DNA from: Nitrospirales bacterium
GTDB lineage: Bacteria > Nitrospirota > Nitrospiria > Nitrospirales > UBA8639
NCBI GenBank assembly: GCA_012270585.1
Contig: JAAXIB010000079.1
Location: forward strand, 1-64,000
DNA: 64,000 nt
Reading direction: 5' to 3'
The notes below the pieces were generated by a model. That model had not been told where the DNA came from, made no database searches, and saw nothing but the letters and a program-made list of their open reading frames with translations. Below are positions 46,210-53,708 of the stretch, in pieces. A program made the translations under genes and the position numbers. Numbering within the stretch: position 1 is the stretch's first letter; every line of letters starts with the position of its first letter.

Positions 46210-46679
46210 TTAGATATGGGCATATTGAAGAAATTCTTCAACCGTTTGGAACCGCTTAGCATAGGAGCTGTTCTCCTCTAACCTGAGTTGATGGATCTTA
46301 TAAACCTCGTAGCCGTCCTTGTTCGTATCGTCTACGATGGTCTCAAAGTGTTCACCGTGTACCCAAAAGCCATATTCAAAGGTTTCTTTACCGCGAAGCA
46401 AGACAACCCCCAATTGCTAGGGTGCTCTTGTCTCATTCGTTCGACTTGGCTTTTAGCTATCCCCCAGAATGGAGGCCCTTTGTGGTCGAGTGGAGTATAT
46501 TCGTGTATCAAGACGCCTACGCTTGTACCTTCCTTTTTCAGAATACGTGCATTGCCTTTTTGTGACGTAACTTCAACGCCTGCCTTCTTGAGTGCGATCA
46601 GAAACTCACCCACACGATTCTTTGTGTTTCCCAATCCACTATACTTCTTAAAACTTTCAATTAAACTTTCATCAGCCAT
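46210..46679 (-). pseudogene. unknown gene broken by a frameshift
   Basis: Two reading frames join to one protein of about 155 residues. It starts MADESLIESFKKYSGLGNTK at 46679 and runs to KSQVERMRQEHPSNWG, then must shift frame at a run of five G residues (about 46410) to continue VVLLRGKETFEYGFWVHGEH and end in AKRFQTVEEFLQYAHI. One extra G restores a smooth sequence; without it the frame closes at 46332. No family recognised, no membrane segment. Could be a true pseudogene, a sequencing error or a slippery site. Confidence 0.65.
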
Positions 46680-46775
46680 ATTAGTGTCTCCATCTCTTAA
46701 AATGCACCATCCGCTTTCTCGTCGATTTTTTCCGGCACGCATCTGAAGTTACGAACATGTAGAAATTTCCGGTCA

Positions 46776-48404
46776 TCACTTCCCAATACAAAAATCCCGG
46801 AATATCCGGTCCAAAATGTCCTCGGTGCTCACCGCGCCAGTGATTTCTCCCAGTGCGTCGAGAGCGGCTCGAATGTCCAGGGCCACGCATTCTCCGGATT
46901 CTTTTCGTTCGAGCGAATGCATGGCCTCTTCGATGGAGCGGTGCGCCTGCTCCAGGCTGGCCTTGTGGCGCAGCCGCGTCACCAGCACGGACGGCGTCGC
47001 CTCCAGCCCTTCCTTGAGGCAGACACTGTGAATGACCGAGGTCAATTGATCAAGGCCTTCGCCTGTTTTGGCCGAGACTTTCACGAACGCCGGTACTTCT
47101 CCCTTATTTGGGCTCGGAGCTTCACCCTTCTCCCTCTCCCTGGCCCGGACCCTCACCCTTTCCCTCTCCCAGAGGGAGAGGGGATTCTGGGGGGAGAGGG
47201 GAGGGGGACCCTCACCCTGGCCCTCTCCCAAAGGGAGAGGGGAAAATGAGCGGGATTCGGGGAGGTCCATTTTGTTCATCACGAGCAGATGCCGTCGGGA
47301 GCCATACGTTTCGAACAGGTCACGGTCTTCGTCGGTTATCCCCTCGGCGCCGTCCAGCACGAGCAGCAACACGTCGGCCTCTGCAATCGCGTCCTCGGTT
47401 CGACGGATGCCTTCCCCTTCGATCGCATCCTGCGTCCGTCGCAGGCCTGCCGTATCCAGCAAGCGTAAAGGGATCCCCCGGACGTTCAAGGACTCGTCGA
47501 TCACGTCGCGGGTCGTCCCGGGTTGATCCGACACGATCGCGCGGTCCAGTTTCAGCAGTGCGTTGAGCAGGCTCGATTTGCCCACGTTGGGCCGACCGAT
47601 GATGGCGACCTTGATGCCTTCCCGAATCAGGCGGCCCTCCTCATAGGACGCAATCAATTGCTCCACGGCCCGTTGCGTGTCCGTTAAGGCTTGTTGCACT
47701 TCAGCCGCTTGGATAAAGGTGATATCCTCTTCGGCAAAATCCATCCCGGCTTCCACGTGCGCCAGCACTCGAATGAGTCGTTCCCGGAGCGCGTCGATTT
47801 CTGTTGAGAGGGACCCGCGCAACAGGGATTGCGCAGCTTGTAGACTCCGCGAGGTCGTCGCCTGAATCGTATCGAGCACCGCCTCCGCCTGGGTGAGATC
47901 CATTCGGCCGTTGAGAAACGCCCGCTTGGTAAACTCTCCGGGTTGCGCCAGCCTGGCGCCGTGCCGGATCAGGCCGTGGCAGGTGGCTTGCAGGATCCAG
48001 GCCCCGCCATGGGTCTGAATTTCCACCACGTCTTCGCCTGTATACGAATGCGGCTTGCGCATGATGACGACCAAGGCTTCGTCCAAGGCCGGGCCTGGAC
48101 CCTCTCCCTTTTCCCTCACCCTGGCCCTCTCCCGGGGGGAGAGGGAAGTGGGACCCTCACCCTGGCCCCCGGATCGAGTCCGGCGCAGGCTCTCTCCCAG
48201 AGGGAGAGGGGAATCCGGATACAGAACGTCGCTCAAATACAGGCGGTGACTTTCCAGTTGTTGCAGGGGCTGCCGGTTCCGGGGACGGACGACGTGCGCG
48301 GCGACTTCAACGGCGTGCGCACCGCTGACCCGAACGATTCCGATTCCCCCTTCCCCGACGGGAGTGGCGATCGCACAAATGGTATCGTCAACCGGGTTTT
48401 CCAT
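46776..48404 (-). CDS. mnmE: tRNA modification GTPase MnmE with repeat insertions
   Basis: About 542 residues from ATG 48404; MnmE is normally about 450. N-terminal folate-binding domain, helical domain, then the G domain: GRPNVGKSS (G1), DQPGTTRDV (G2), LLDTAGLR (G3), VMNKMDLP (G4), and the C-terminal FCIGK motif with its Cys. The excess length is explained by two in-frame insertions derived from the palindromic repeat: residues about 65-105 in the N-terminal domain, and about 384-437 directly after G4. All catalytic motifs survive, so the protein is probably active. Partner of MnmG. Confidence 0.95.
   Translation of the reverse strand: MENPVDDTICAIATPVGEGGIGIVRVSGAHAVEVAAHVVRPRNRQPLQQLESHRLYLSDVLYPDSPLPLGESLRRTRSGGQGEGPTSLSPRERARVREKGEGPGPALDEALVVIMRKPHSYTGEDVVEIQTHGGAWILQATCHGLIRHGARLAQPGEFTKRAFLNGRMDLTQAEAVLDTIQATTSRSLQAAQSLLRGSLSTEIDALRERLIRVLAHVEAGMDFAEEDITFIQAAEVQQALTDTQRAVEQLIASYEEGRLIREGIKVAIIGRPNVGKSSLLNALLKLDRAIVSDQPGTTRDVIDESLNVRGIPLRLLDTAGLRRTQDAIEGEGIRRTEDAIAEADVLLLVLDGAEGITDEDRDLFETYGSRRHLLVMNKMDLPESRSFSPLPLGEGQGEGPPPLSPQNPLSLWERERVRVRAREREKGEAPSPNKGEVPAFVKVSAKTGEGLDQLTSVIHSVCLKEGLEATPSVLVTRLRHKASLEQAHRSIEEAMHSLERKESGECVALDIRAALDALGEITGAVSTEDILDRIFRDFCIGK
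47094..47255. repeat. palindromic repeat block inside mnmE, G-domain side
   Basis: About three copies of the CCCTCACCCT-CTCTCCC-GGGAGAGGGG unit in tandem. In the mnmE frame they encode FSPLPLGEGQGEGPPPLSPQ and NPLSLWERERVRVRARER. The block adds 54 codons with no stop and keeps frame. Confidence 0.9.
48090..48212. repeat. palindromic repeat block inside mnmE, N-terminal side
   Basis: Two to three repeat units, encoding PLPLGESLRRTRSGGQGEGP and TSLSPRERARVREKGEGPG between the strand ending in LYPD and the conserved LDEALVVIMRKPHSYTGED. Adds about 41 codons in frame. Confidence 0.9.
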
Positions 48405-48561
48405 CCATGGCGCCAAAATAGTATAAGAAGAGTAACAAGATTATGATGAGGATGAGACATCCCCCTCCCGATCCGCCAGGATGTTTGACGCCGCAATTCT
48501 GGCAAATCCTGGCAAATTGGGAGACCAATTTCTGGCATTCTTTACAGGGTGCTAGGGCCAT
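48388..48561 (-). CDS. small zinc-ribbon membrane protein
   Basis: A 57-residue protein too short for most gene finders. It starts MALAPCKECQKLVSQFARIC followed by QNCG, giving a CxxC...CxxC zinc ribbon (Cys6, 9, 20, 23). A Gly-rich hinge and one very hydrophobic helix follow (CLILIIILLLFLYYFGAM). Cysteine spacing and layout resemble other small zinc-ribbon/TM proteins. Its stop overlaps the mnmE start by 17 nt in another frame, suggesting coupling to mnmE. A weak ATGAAAG precedes the start. Function unknown; probably inner-membrane with the ribbon in the cytoplasm. Confidence 0.7.
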   Translation of the reverse strand: MALAPCKECQKLVSQFARICQNCGVKHPGGSGGGCLILIIILLLFLYYFGAMDGKPG

Positions 48562-48623
48562 CTTTCATCTGTGTCAGATGATAGAAAACTCTATTCACTC
48601 GCTTGTTGTTGCATGCTCCATGC

Positions 48624-48661
48624 TTCCCTCTCCCTCTGGGAGAGGGTCAGGGTGAGGGTTT
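48624..48661. repeat. palindromic repeat forming the yidC 3' end
   Basis: TTCCCTCTCCCTCTGGGAGA followed by GGGTCAGGGTGAGGG. Read in the yidC direction, its CCCTCACCCTGA supplies the last codons (PSP) and the TGA stop of yidC. Confidence 0.85.
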
Positions 48662-50377
48662 CCCCTTTTTCTTCTTGGACGGCTCTCCATTATCGGGGTT
48701 CGCCGAGGGATCTTCACCGGCCGGCACTGGTTGACCGGCGGTCGCGGGTTTTAAAATAAATCGATCCGTCACCACCTGTTGCAGGATCGTCAACACGTTG
48801 TTCGTCAACCAATAGATCACCAGCCCGGCGGGAAAGTTCAAAAAGAGAAACGTCAGAAAAACCGGCAACAACAACATCATTTTGGCTTGCGTGGGATCCA
48901 TGGTGGTGGGCATGATTTTTTGCTGGAGCACCATCGACGCGCCCATCAGGATCGGAAACACGTAATACGGGTCCGGGATCGACAGATCCGTAATCCATAG
49001 TGCGAATGGGGCTCTCCGAAGATCCACGGTCATGTACAGAATATTAAACAGCGAGATGAAGACGGGCATCTGTAACAGCATCGGCAAGCACCCGCCGACC
49101 GGATTCACTTTGTGCTCTTTGTAGAGCTTCATCAGCTCCCGGTTGAGGCGTTCCCGGTCGTCTTTGAACTTGGCCTGCACGGCCTGGATCTTGGGTTGAA
49201 TTTTCTGCATGCCCTGCATGGATTTGTAGCTCTTGTATTGCAGGGGAACGAACAACAGCTTGATGCCGCACGTTAAGAGAATAATCGCCACGCCGTAATT
49301 CTGGGTGTACTCATACAGAAATCGAAGCACGTAGAACAGCGGTTTGGCCACCGCTTTCACAACGCTCCAACTCCCGTAAATGAACCAGCCGAAATCGATC
49401 GTATCCTCCAGGCCGTGACCCAACGATCGCATGAGGTCAAACTGTTTGGGGCCGGCATAGAGCTGAAACGCCATGCGGCTGCCTTCCGCGTCAACAGGGA
49501 ACTCCACACCTGAAGTCACCACGTGTTCGGCTTCGGTTTTCGCAAAGGCCCCTTTGGCCCCGCGGGGAATCATGACGCTGATAAAATATTTATCCTGGAG
49601 GGCCGCCCACCGAACGTCCCCGGCACGCCGGATTTCTGGGTCCGGGGTTTCCTTTTCCAACGCGCCGTCAATCATCCACGCCGGCCCCAAAGCGCCGATA
49701 AAGCCTTGCCCCCATTCCACCACCCCGAAATTGGTGCCCAACAACACACCCACGCTATCGTCCAGGCCTTCAACGCGAATGGCCACGTCGACCAGATAGG
49801 AGTCATACGTAAAGGTAAATTCCTTTTCCACCAGCAGGCCTTGCTCCTCGTTCCGGTAGGAAAAGGTCAGATGGCCCGTGGGATAGACATCGTCGAGTGT
49901 TTCAAAGTCCCGGTTTACTTCAAACAGGCCGTTGTTGAGCATGGCGTTGACGGCCGGATCTTCGACCTGCAGGGACACCGGGCCGGCAAAATGCCCTTCC
50001 GGGTACACGAACTCGATGGGTTGGGGGTTCTCTTCGTCCTGGGTCAGATATTGTTTCAGTTTCCAGCTTTGAATCTGCGCGCCCCGGTTCGTGAACGCGA
50101 CCTGGTACAGCGGAGTCTCCACTTCTTCCACCAGTTCCCTCTCCCTTGACGGGAGAGAGCCATGGCGTACCGGTTCATCGCCTTGGGAACGAACCTCGGA
50201 TGAGGCGTCCTGCATACCGCCGGTGGGAGCCAGGGATTCATTCCCCGCGGGAGAGGCTTCTCGTCCCTCCTCAACCGGTGGTGGTTCCGGCACCAGCCCC
50301 AGCTCTTTCAGCAAAAAGTCGAAGCCGAAAATGATGGCGAACGAAAGAAGAAGAAAGAGAAGGATCCGTTTTTCCAT
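48647..50377 (-). CDS. yidC: membrane protein insertase YidC
   Basis: A 576-residue YidC of Gram-negative type: first membrane helix RILLFLLLSFAIIFGFDFLL, a low-complexity linker, a large periplasmic beta domain (about 85-340), then five membrane helices starting with VAKPLFYVLRFLYEYTQNYG and including LLTCGIKLLFVPLQYKSYKS, PVGGCLPMLLQMPVFISLFN and AGLVIYWLTNNVLTILQQ. It inserts and folds inner-membrane proteins, often with SecYEG. The linker contains a short repeat-derived stretch (GSLPSREREL, about 73-82) and the C-terminus ends within another repeat copy. Confidence 0.96.
   Translation of the reverse strand: MEKRILLFLLLSFAIIFGFDFLLKELGLVPEPPPVEEGREASPAGNESLAPTGGMQDASSEVRSQGDEPVRHGSLPSRERELVEEVETPLYQVAFTNRGAQIQSWKLKQYLTQDEENPQPIEFVYPEGHFAGPVSLQVEDPAVNAMLNNGLFEVNRDFETLDDVYPTGHLTFSYRNEEQGLLVEKEFTFTYDSYLVDVAIRVEGLDDSVGVLLGTNFGVVEWGQGFIGALGPAWMIDGALEKETPDPEIRRAGDVRWAALQDKYFISVMIPRGAKGAFAKTEAEHVVTSGVEFPVDAEGSRMAFQLYAGPKQFDLMRSLGHGLEDTIDFGWFIYGSWSVVKAVAKPLFYVLRFLYEYTQNYGVAIILLTCGIKLLFVPLQYKSYKSMQGMQKIQPKIQAVQAKFKDDRERLNRELMKLYKEHKVNPVGGCLPMLLQMPVFISLFNILYMTVDLRRAPFALWITDLSIPDPYYVFPILMGASMVLQQKIMPTTMDPTQAKMMLLLPVFLTFLFLNFPAGLVIYWLTNNVLTILQQVVTDRFILKPATAGQPVPAGEDPSANPDNGEPSKKKKGKPSP
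50132..50167. repeat. palindromic repeat inside yidC linker
   Basis: TCCCTCTCCCTTGACGGGAG followed by AGAGCCATGG encodes HGSLPSREREL in the yidC frame, in the non-conserved linker between the first membrane helix and the periplasmic domain. A minimal single copy of the same family. Confidence 0.75.
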
Positions 50378-50474
50378 AAAACCTTTTTGTGTCGTTAACT
50401 TGGCCCGGCGAAGCCTTCATTCCCGGATCGGATCCGGGTCCGGTTCTCTCCCTAAGACCCTTTTCGGCAGCCGA

Positions 50475-50684
50475 TCAGGGAACAGGGTCAATCCCGCCCG
50501 GATGGAAGGGATGGCACTTCAGAAGCCGACAAACCCCTAAGCACACTCCTCGAACCAGGCCATGACGGGTTATCGCTTCACTGGTATAGTGTGAGCAGGT
50601 TGGTGCAAAACGGCACTGCGGTCCCAAATACGGAGACACGATTTTCTGGTAGATGACGATGAGCCACAACGCTATTTTGCGCAT
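50475..50684 (-). CDS. yidD: membrane insertion efficiency factor YidD
   Basis: A 69-residue protein with the whole family signature: [20 protein letters not shown] followed by [12 protein letters not shown], and [16 protein letters not shown] at the end. The N-terminal amphipathic helix attaches to the inner membrane. It assists YidC-dependent insertion and lies between rnpA and yidC, as in most bacteria, overlapping rnpA by 13 nt. Confidence 0.95.
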   Translation of the reverse strand: MRKIALWLIVIYQKIVSPYLGPQCRFAPTCSHYTSEAITRHGLVRGVCLGVCRLLKCHPFHPGGIDPVP

Positions 50685-51052
50685 GAGAGTGGGTCAGGGG
50701 AAAACATGAGCCCCTGGCTGACAAGGGTCGTTATCCAAGCTTCGTAGAGGTGTTGATGATTGAGTTCCAGCGCCGGCCGTTTGGGAAAAACTACAATGTC
50801 ATTGCCTTTCAACAGACACTGGTGCGTCTGTCTCACCAGTTCCCGAAAAATGCGTTTCCCTCTGTTTCGCACAACGGCTTTGCCCAGCCGGCGCCCCACC
50901 ACAATTCCGATCCGGGTGTTCCCGAGACGAGACTGGCAGGAAACCACGTTGAAGAATCGCGTCGTGATTCGCTTACCTTCCCGTTTGACTCGGTCGAAGT
51001 CCTCTTTTTTTTTCAAGAATAGCGGTACGCCCCGTGGGGAAACGTCACTCAT
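50672..51052 (-). CDS. rnpA: ribonuclease P protein component
   Basis: About 126 residues from ATG 51052. [20 protein letters not shown] is the RnpA opening and [20 protein letters not shown] contains the RNR motif that contacts RNase P RNA. It overlaps the 3' end of rpmH by 8 nt, the classic rpmH-rnpA pairing. Confidence 0.95.
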   Translation of the reverse strand: MSDVSPRGVPLFLKKKEDFDRVKREGKRITTRFFNVVSCQSRLGNTRIGIVVGRRLGKAVVRNRGKRIFRELVRQTHQCLLKGNDIVVFPKRPALELNHQHLYEAWITTLVSQGLMFSPDPLSCAK

Positions 51053-51191
51053 CGGATACGGTAAGGCGATGTCGGCCTTTTCGGCGACGGCGGGCAAGTA
51101 TTTTTCTCCCGTTTTTGGTGCTCATCCGCTTTCGAAATCCGTGGTCGCGTTTTCTTTTCAGATTCGACGGTTGTCGATACGTCATGGACAT
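51045..51191 (-). CDS. rpmH: ribosomal protein bL34
   Basis: A 48-residue protein [20 protein letters not shown] followed by [20 protein letters not shown]; nearly every residue fits the bL34 consensus. Start at 51191; the longer open frame upstream to 51245 runs through the promoter. First gene of the leftward rpmH-rnpA-yidD-yidC operon. Confidence 0.97.
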   Translation of the reverse strand: MSMTYRQPSNLKRKRDHGFRKRMSTKNGRKILARRRRKGRHRLTVSDE

Positions 51192-51229
51192 GGTAAAGAC
51201 CCTCTTTCCAACACAGTAGTAATGAAACG

Positions 51230-51259
51230 ATTGTAATTTCCCCATGTTTTGACTGTCAA
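51230..51259 (-). promoter_or_regulatory. sigma70 promoter of rpmH operon
   Basis: Reading leftward, a perfect TTGACA (51259-51254) and TACAAT (51235-51230) are 18 bp apart, about 39 bp before the rpmH start. Strong match expected for a ribosomal-protein operon. Confidence 0.75.
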
Positions 51260-51301
51260 ATCAAGTTTTTTCTCCCGGATGTTCCACGGCCGTTCATTCC
51301 G

Positions 51302-51330
51302 TTGACTCCCCGAAGTCCCCCTTCTATAGT
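51302..51330 (+). promoter_or_regulatory. sigma70 promoter of hisS
   Basis: TTGACT (51302-51307), 17-bp spacer and TATAGT (51325-51330), about 50 bp before the hisS start. With the rpmH promoter it makes a divergent pair at the point where gene direction switches. Confidence 0.7.
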
Positions 51331-51379
51331 CGGAAGGTAAGCGTGCGGCGATCTTTCTCATGTGCAAAGGACCGTCACG

Positions 51380-52657
51380 GTGATTCGAGGCATTAAAGGC
51401 ATCAAGGATATTACACCGGAACAAATGCCCAAGTGGAGCGTGGTGGAACAAACCGCGCATGCGCTGGCCCACTCTTTTGGCTTTCATGAAATCCGAATCC
51501 CCGTTTTTGAAAAAACGGAACTCTATGTTCACGGCATCGGGGGTGCCACTGATATTGTCGAAAAGGAAATGTATACCTTCCCGGACAAGGATGGAACTTC
51601 CTTAACCCTTCGTCCCGAAGGAACCGCGGGTGTCGTTCGCGCATTTATCGAACGCGGGCTGAAGACCTACCAGCCTTCGCGAAAACTTTATTACATCGGG
51701 CCGATGTTCCGCCACGAACGCCCTCAGGCCGGCCGTTTGCGCCAATTTCACCAGTTCGGGGTGGAATTTGTCGGTAGTGTCGAACCCTCCGCCGACGTTG
51801 AGGTCATCACGCTGCTCTGGAGATTTTTTTCAGCACTCCGGTTACCCGGCCTCTCCCTGGAACTGAATTCCTTGGGCGTCCTCATGGACCGCCAAACCTA
51901 CAAAAAGGATCTGGTTGCTTTTTTGAAGACGAAGGAGGACCTGCTTTGTGAAAATTGCCGGAGACGAGTGGATGCCAATCCTCTCCGAGCCCTGGATTGC
52001 AAGGTTCCTCGCTGTCGTGAGGCCACAACAGAGGCTCCATACCTGACGGACTTTCTTTCTCCGTCCTCCAAAGAACACTTCGACCGGGTGTTACAGGGAC
52101 TACAGGCACTGGCGATTCCTTATTCCATCAATCCCCGTCTTGTCAGAGGCCTGGACTACTATTCCATGACGACCTTCGAGGTCTCATGCTCCGCGCTCGG
52201 GGCTCAAAATGCGATCGGTGCCGGAGGACGATACGATGATCTTTTTGAAACCCTCGGAGGAACTCCGACTCCAGCGGTAGGTTTCGCCATTGGCCTTGAC
52301 CGGGTCATCCTCGCTCTTCCCGAAGCAACCCTGCCGGCCCGGGAGCCATGGATTTTTGTGGCATCGTTCGGGGAAAAAGGGAGGCCTGCCGGTTTATCCC
52401 TTTTGGATTCCCTGCGCTCAAAGCACGTGAAAGCCGATACGGATTACAATGCTTCCACCCTGAAGACCCTCCTTCGCTCCGCTGACCGGCTCGGGGCACC
52501 GTACGTCGTCATCCTGGGAGACGATGAGGTGACGAACAACCAGGTCATTCTAAGAAATATGGCGACAAAAGAGCAGGAAAATTATCCCCTTGATGTTGCG
52601 TCTTCAGCCATCCTGTCACGCCTCCGCTTTCAGCAAACACGTAGAAACATCAATTGA
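51380..52657 (+). CDS. hisS: histidyl-tRNA synthetase
   Basis: About 425 residues from GTG 51380, preferred because AAAGGA lies 8 nt upstream and it gives the usual opening IRGIKGIKDITPEQ. Class II motifs: LTLRPEGTAGVVRAFIERG, motif 2 MFRHERPQAGRLRQFHQFGV, the His-binding RGLDYYSMTTFEV, and motif 3 near AVGFAIGLDRVILAL. The C-terminal anticodon-binding domain ends at FQQTRRNIN. First rightward gene. Confidence 0.96.
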   Translation: MIRGIKGIKDITPEQMPKWSVVEQTAHALAHSFGFHEIRIPVFEKTELYVHGIGGATDIVEKEMYTFPDKDGTSLTLRPEGTAGVVRAFIERGLKTYQPSRKLYYIGPMFRHERPQAGRLRQFHQFGVEFVGSVEPSADVEVITLLWRFFSALRLPGLSLELNSLGVLMDRQTYKKDLVAFLKTKEDLLCENCRRRVDANPLRALDCKVPRCREATTEAPYLTDFLSPSSKEHFDRVLQGLQALAIPYSINPRLVRGLDYYSMTTFEVSCSALGAQNAIGAGGRYDDLFETLGGTPTPAVGFAIGLDRVILALPEATLPAREPWIFVASFGEKGRPAGLSLLDSLRSKHVKADTDYNASTLKTLLRSADRLGAPYVVILGDDEVTNNQVILRNMATKEQENYPLDVASSAILSRLRFQQTRRNIN

Positions 52658-52659
52658 CT

Positions 52660-52690
52660 TTCCGGGTCATTCGGAATACGATTTTTCTTT
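52660..52690 (+). terminator. weak intrinsic terminator after hisS
   Basis: TTCCG (52660-52664) pairs with CGGAA (52672-52676) over a 7-base loop, followed after four bases by a T-rich run (ATTTTTCTTTT). The stem is short, so termination is probably partial. Confidence 0.4.
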
Positions 52691-52849
52691 TACCTTTTAT
52701 AAGTAATGTTATTTAGAGCATCATTGTCCTTTGAAGCGTATCCAGCTTGACCGGCAGGGCCTCATTGAGGCGTCTTCAACAGCATTATAAGCGACAAAAC
52801 CAGGGTGTTTCGTTCGTCATAGCGCGACAAACCCCTTGTCTTTTCGACC

Positions 52850-53194
52850 ATGGGGCTCTCCATACTCGTGTTGATTCAGAGCAACCCTCTGGAAACACAT
52901 CGTCCGACCGAAGGTCTTCGCATCGCGCTCGGTCTGTCAACCGGATCCGGATCGGTCACGGTTGTTCTTCTGGGACAAGCAAGAATGTTGGTGTCTGAAG
53001 AAACGAGTGACGTTGTGGACATGGAAATCCTGGAAAGACATCTTCCCGTTATCCAAGAACTTCAACTTCCTATCGTCGTTGAGGAAGGAAGCTCTACAAC
53101 TTTTTCTTTGGATCCGGATTTCGCCGTTCGAGAAGTCTCGCAATCGGGAATAGCCTCCTTGCTTTGCCAAGCCGACCGTGTACTGGTTTTTTGA
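52850..53194 (+). CDS. DsrF/TusC-like sulfur-relay protein
   Basis: A 114-residue protein of the DsrE/F superfamily: opening MGLSILVLIQSNPLETHRPT followed by EGLRIALGLSTGSGSVTVVL, the typical first strand-helix-strand; TSDVVDMEILERHLPVIQEL and the closing DRVLVF strand. In E. coli TusBCD relays sulfur to MnmA for tRNA 2-thiolation; in sulfur oxidisers DsrEFH serves sulfur metabolism. No conserved relay Cys is obvious; TusC also lacks a catalytic Cys. No clear Shine-Dalgarno. Fourth base downstream begins the partner gene. Confidence 0.7.
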   Translation: MGLSILVLIQSNPLETHRPTEGLRIALGLSTGSGSVTVVLLGQARMLVSEETSDVVDMEILERHLPVIQELQLPIVVEEGSSTTFSLDPDFAVREVSQSGIASLLCQADRVLVF

Positions 53195-53197
53195 GCC

Positions 53198-53449
53198 ATG
53201 AGAAAGGTTCTCCTTCTATTGTCTCCTGACGCCGGATCATCCATGGCAAAACTGGTCGCGGTATCCGATTTTTCAGACTGTTCGGTGCAAGGGGTACTTC
53301 TGCAGGATAGCCGTCGTTCTAAGAGACCGCTTCCTTTTCCATGTTATTCGCTTGTTTCAGGTCAAAAAGAAGAAAGCTCGTTATATCCCTCTATTCACTA
53401 CCCTGAAGTGCTTAAAAAGATTTTCGAGGCCGATACGATTATTAGCTGA
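53198..53449 (+). CDS. DsrH/TusB-like protein
   Basis: An 83-residue protein MRKVLLLLSPDAGSSMAKLV with a middle VQGVLLQDS and a C-terminus YSLVSGQKEESSLYPSIHYP followed by EVLKKIFEADTIIS. The final block resembles the DsrH/TusB ending (sIsYeelvdLiveadkvv). Starts 3 nt after the DsrF-like gene, so the two are cotranslated. Assignment rests on this weak resemblance and on the neighbour. Confidence 0.5.
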   Translation: MRKVLLLLSPDAGSSMAKLVAVSDFSDCSVQGVLLQDSRRSKRPLPFPCYSLVSGQKEESSLYPSIHYPEVLKKIFEADTIIS

Positions 53450-53708
53450 GTTTTGAAAAGAAGAGAGGAGTAGGGACAGAAAGAGTAGTAGGGAATGTGT
53501 ATAAGGATATTTCTTTCTATCTTATTGATTATATTGATAAATAATAACAAAAAAGATCTCGAAAAGCATAGGGATAAGGAGTACAACAGTTGTGAGGAGT
53601 ATGGGAAAAAAGCGTTGGGTGTCTGAATGAAATCCAGGCATGAGAAGAGTATTTTTTTTGAAGAAGCTGAGTTATTAACAGATGTTGATAAATCTGTGAA
53701 TAATTATA
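53450..53708. other. oriC: probable origin of replication (oriC)
   Basis: 259 bp without a gene, very AT-rich. DnaA-box-like sites on the minus strand: TTATACACA (53504-53496), TTATCAACA (53691-53683) and TTATTCACA (53703-53695); on the plus strand TTATTAACA (53672-53680). An AT stretch at 53515-53560 could be the unwinding element. It lies directly before dnaA, near the point where gene direction switches, and about 9-10 kb from three parS sites. Confidence 0.7.

Noticed and set aside
44749-46281. 510-codon frame antisense to mnmG, and a similar 553-codon frame antisense to gyrB (56195-57856)
   Set aside because: Both lie wholly over highly conserved genes and have no family features; they result from GC-biased codon use.
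51282-51297. GATGTTCCACGGCCGTTCAT as a fourth parS
   Set aside because: Only the left arm fits; the centre is CACGG rather than CACGTG and the right arm is wrong.
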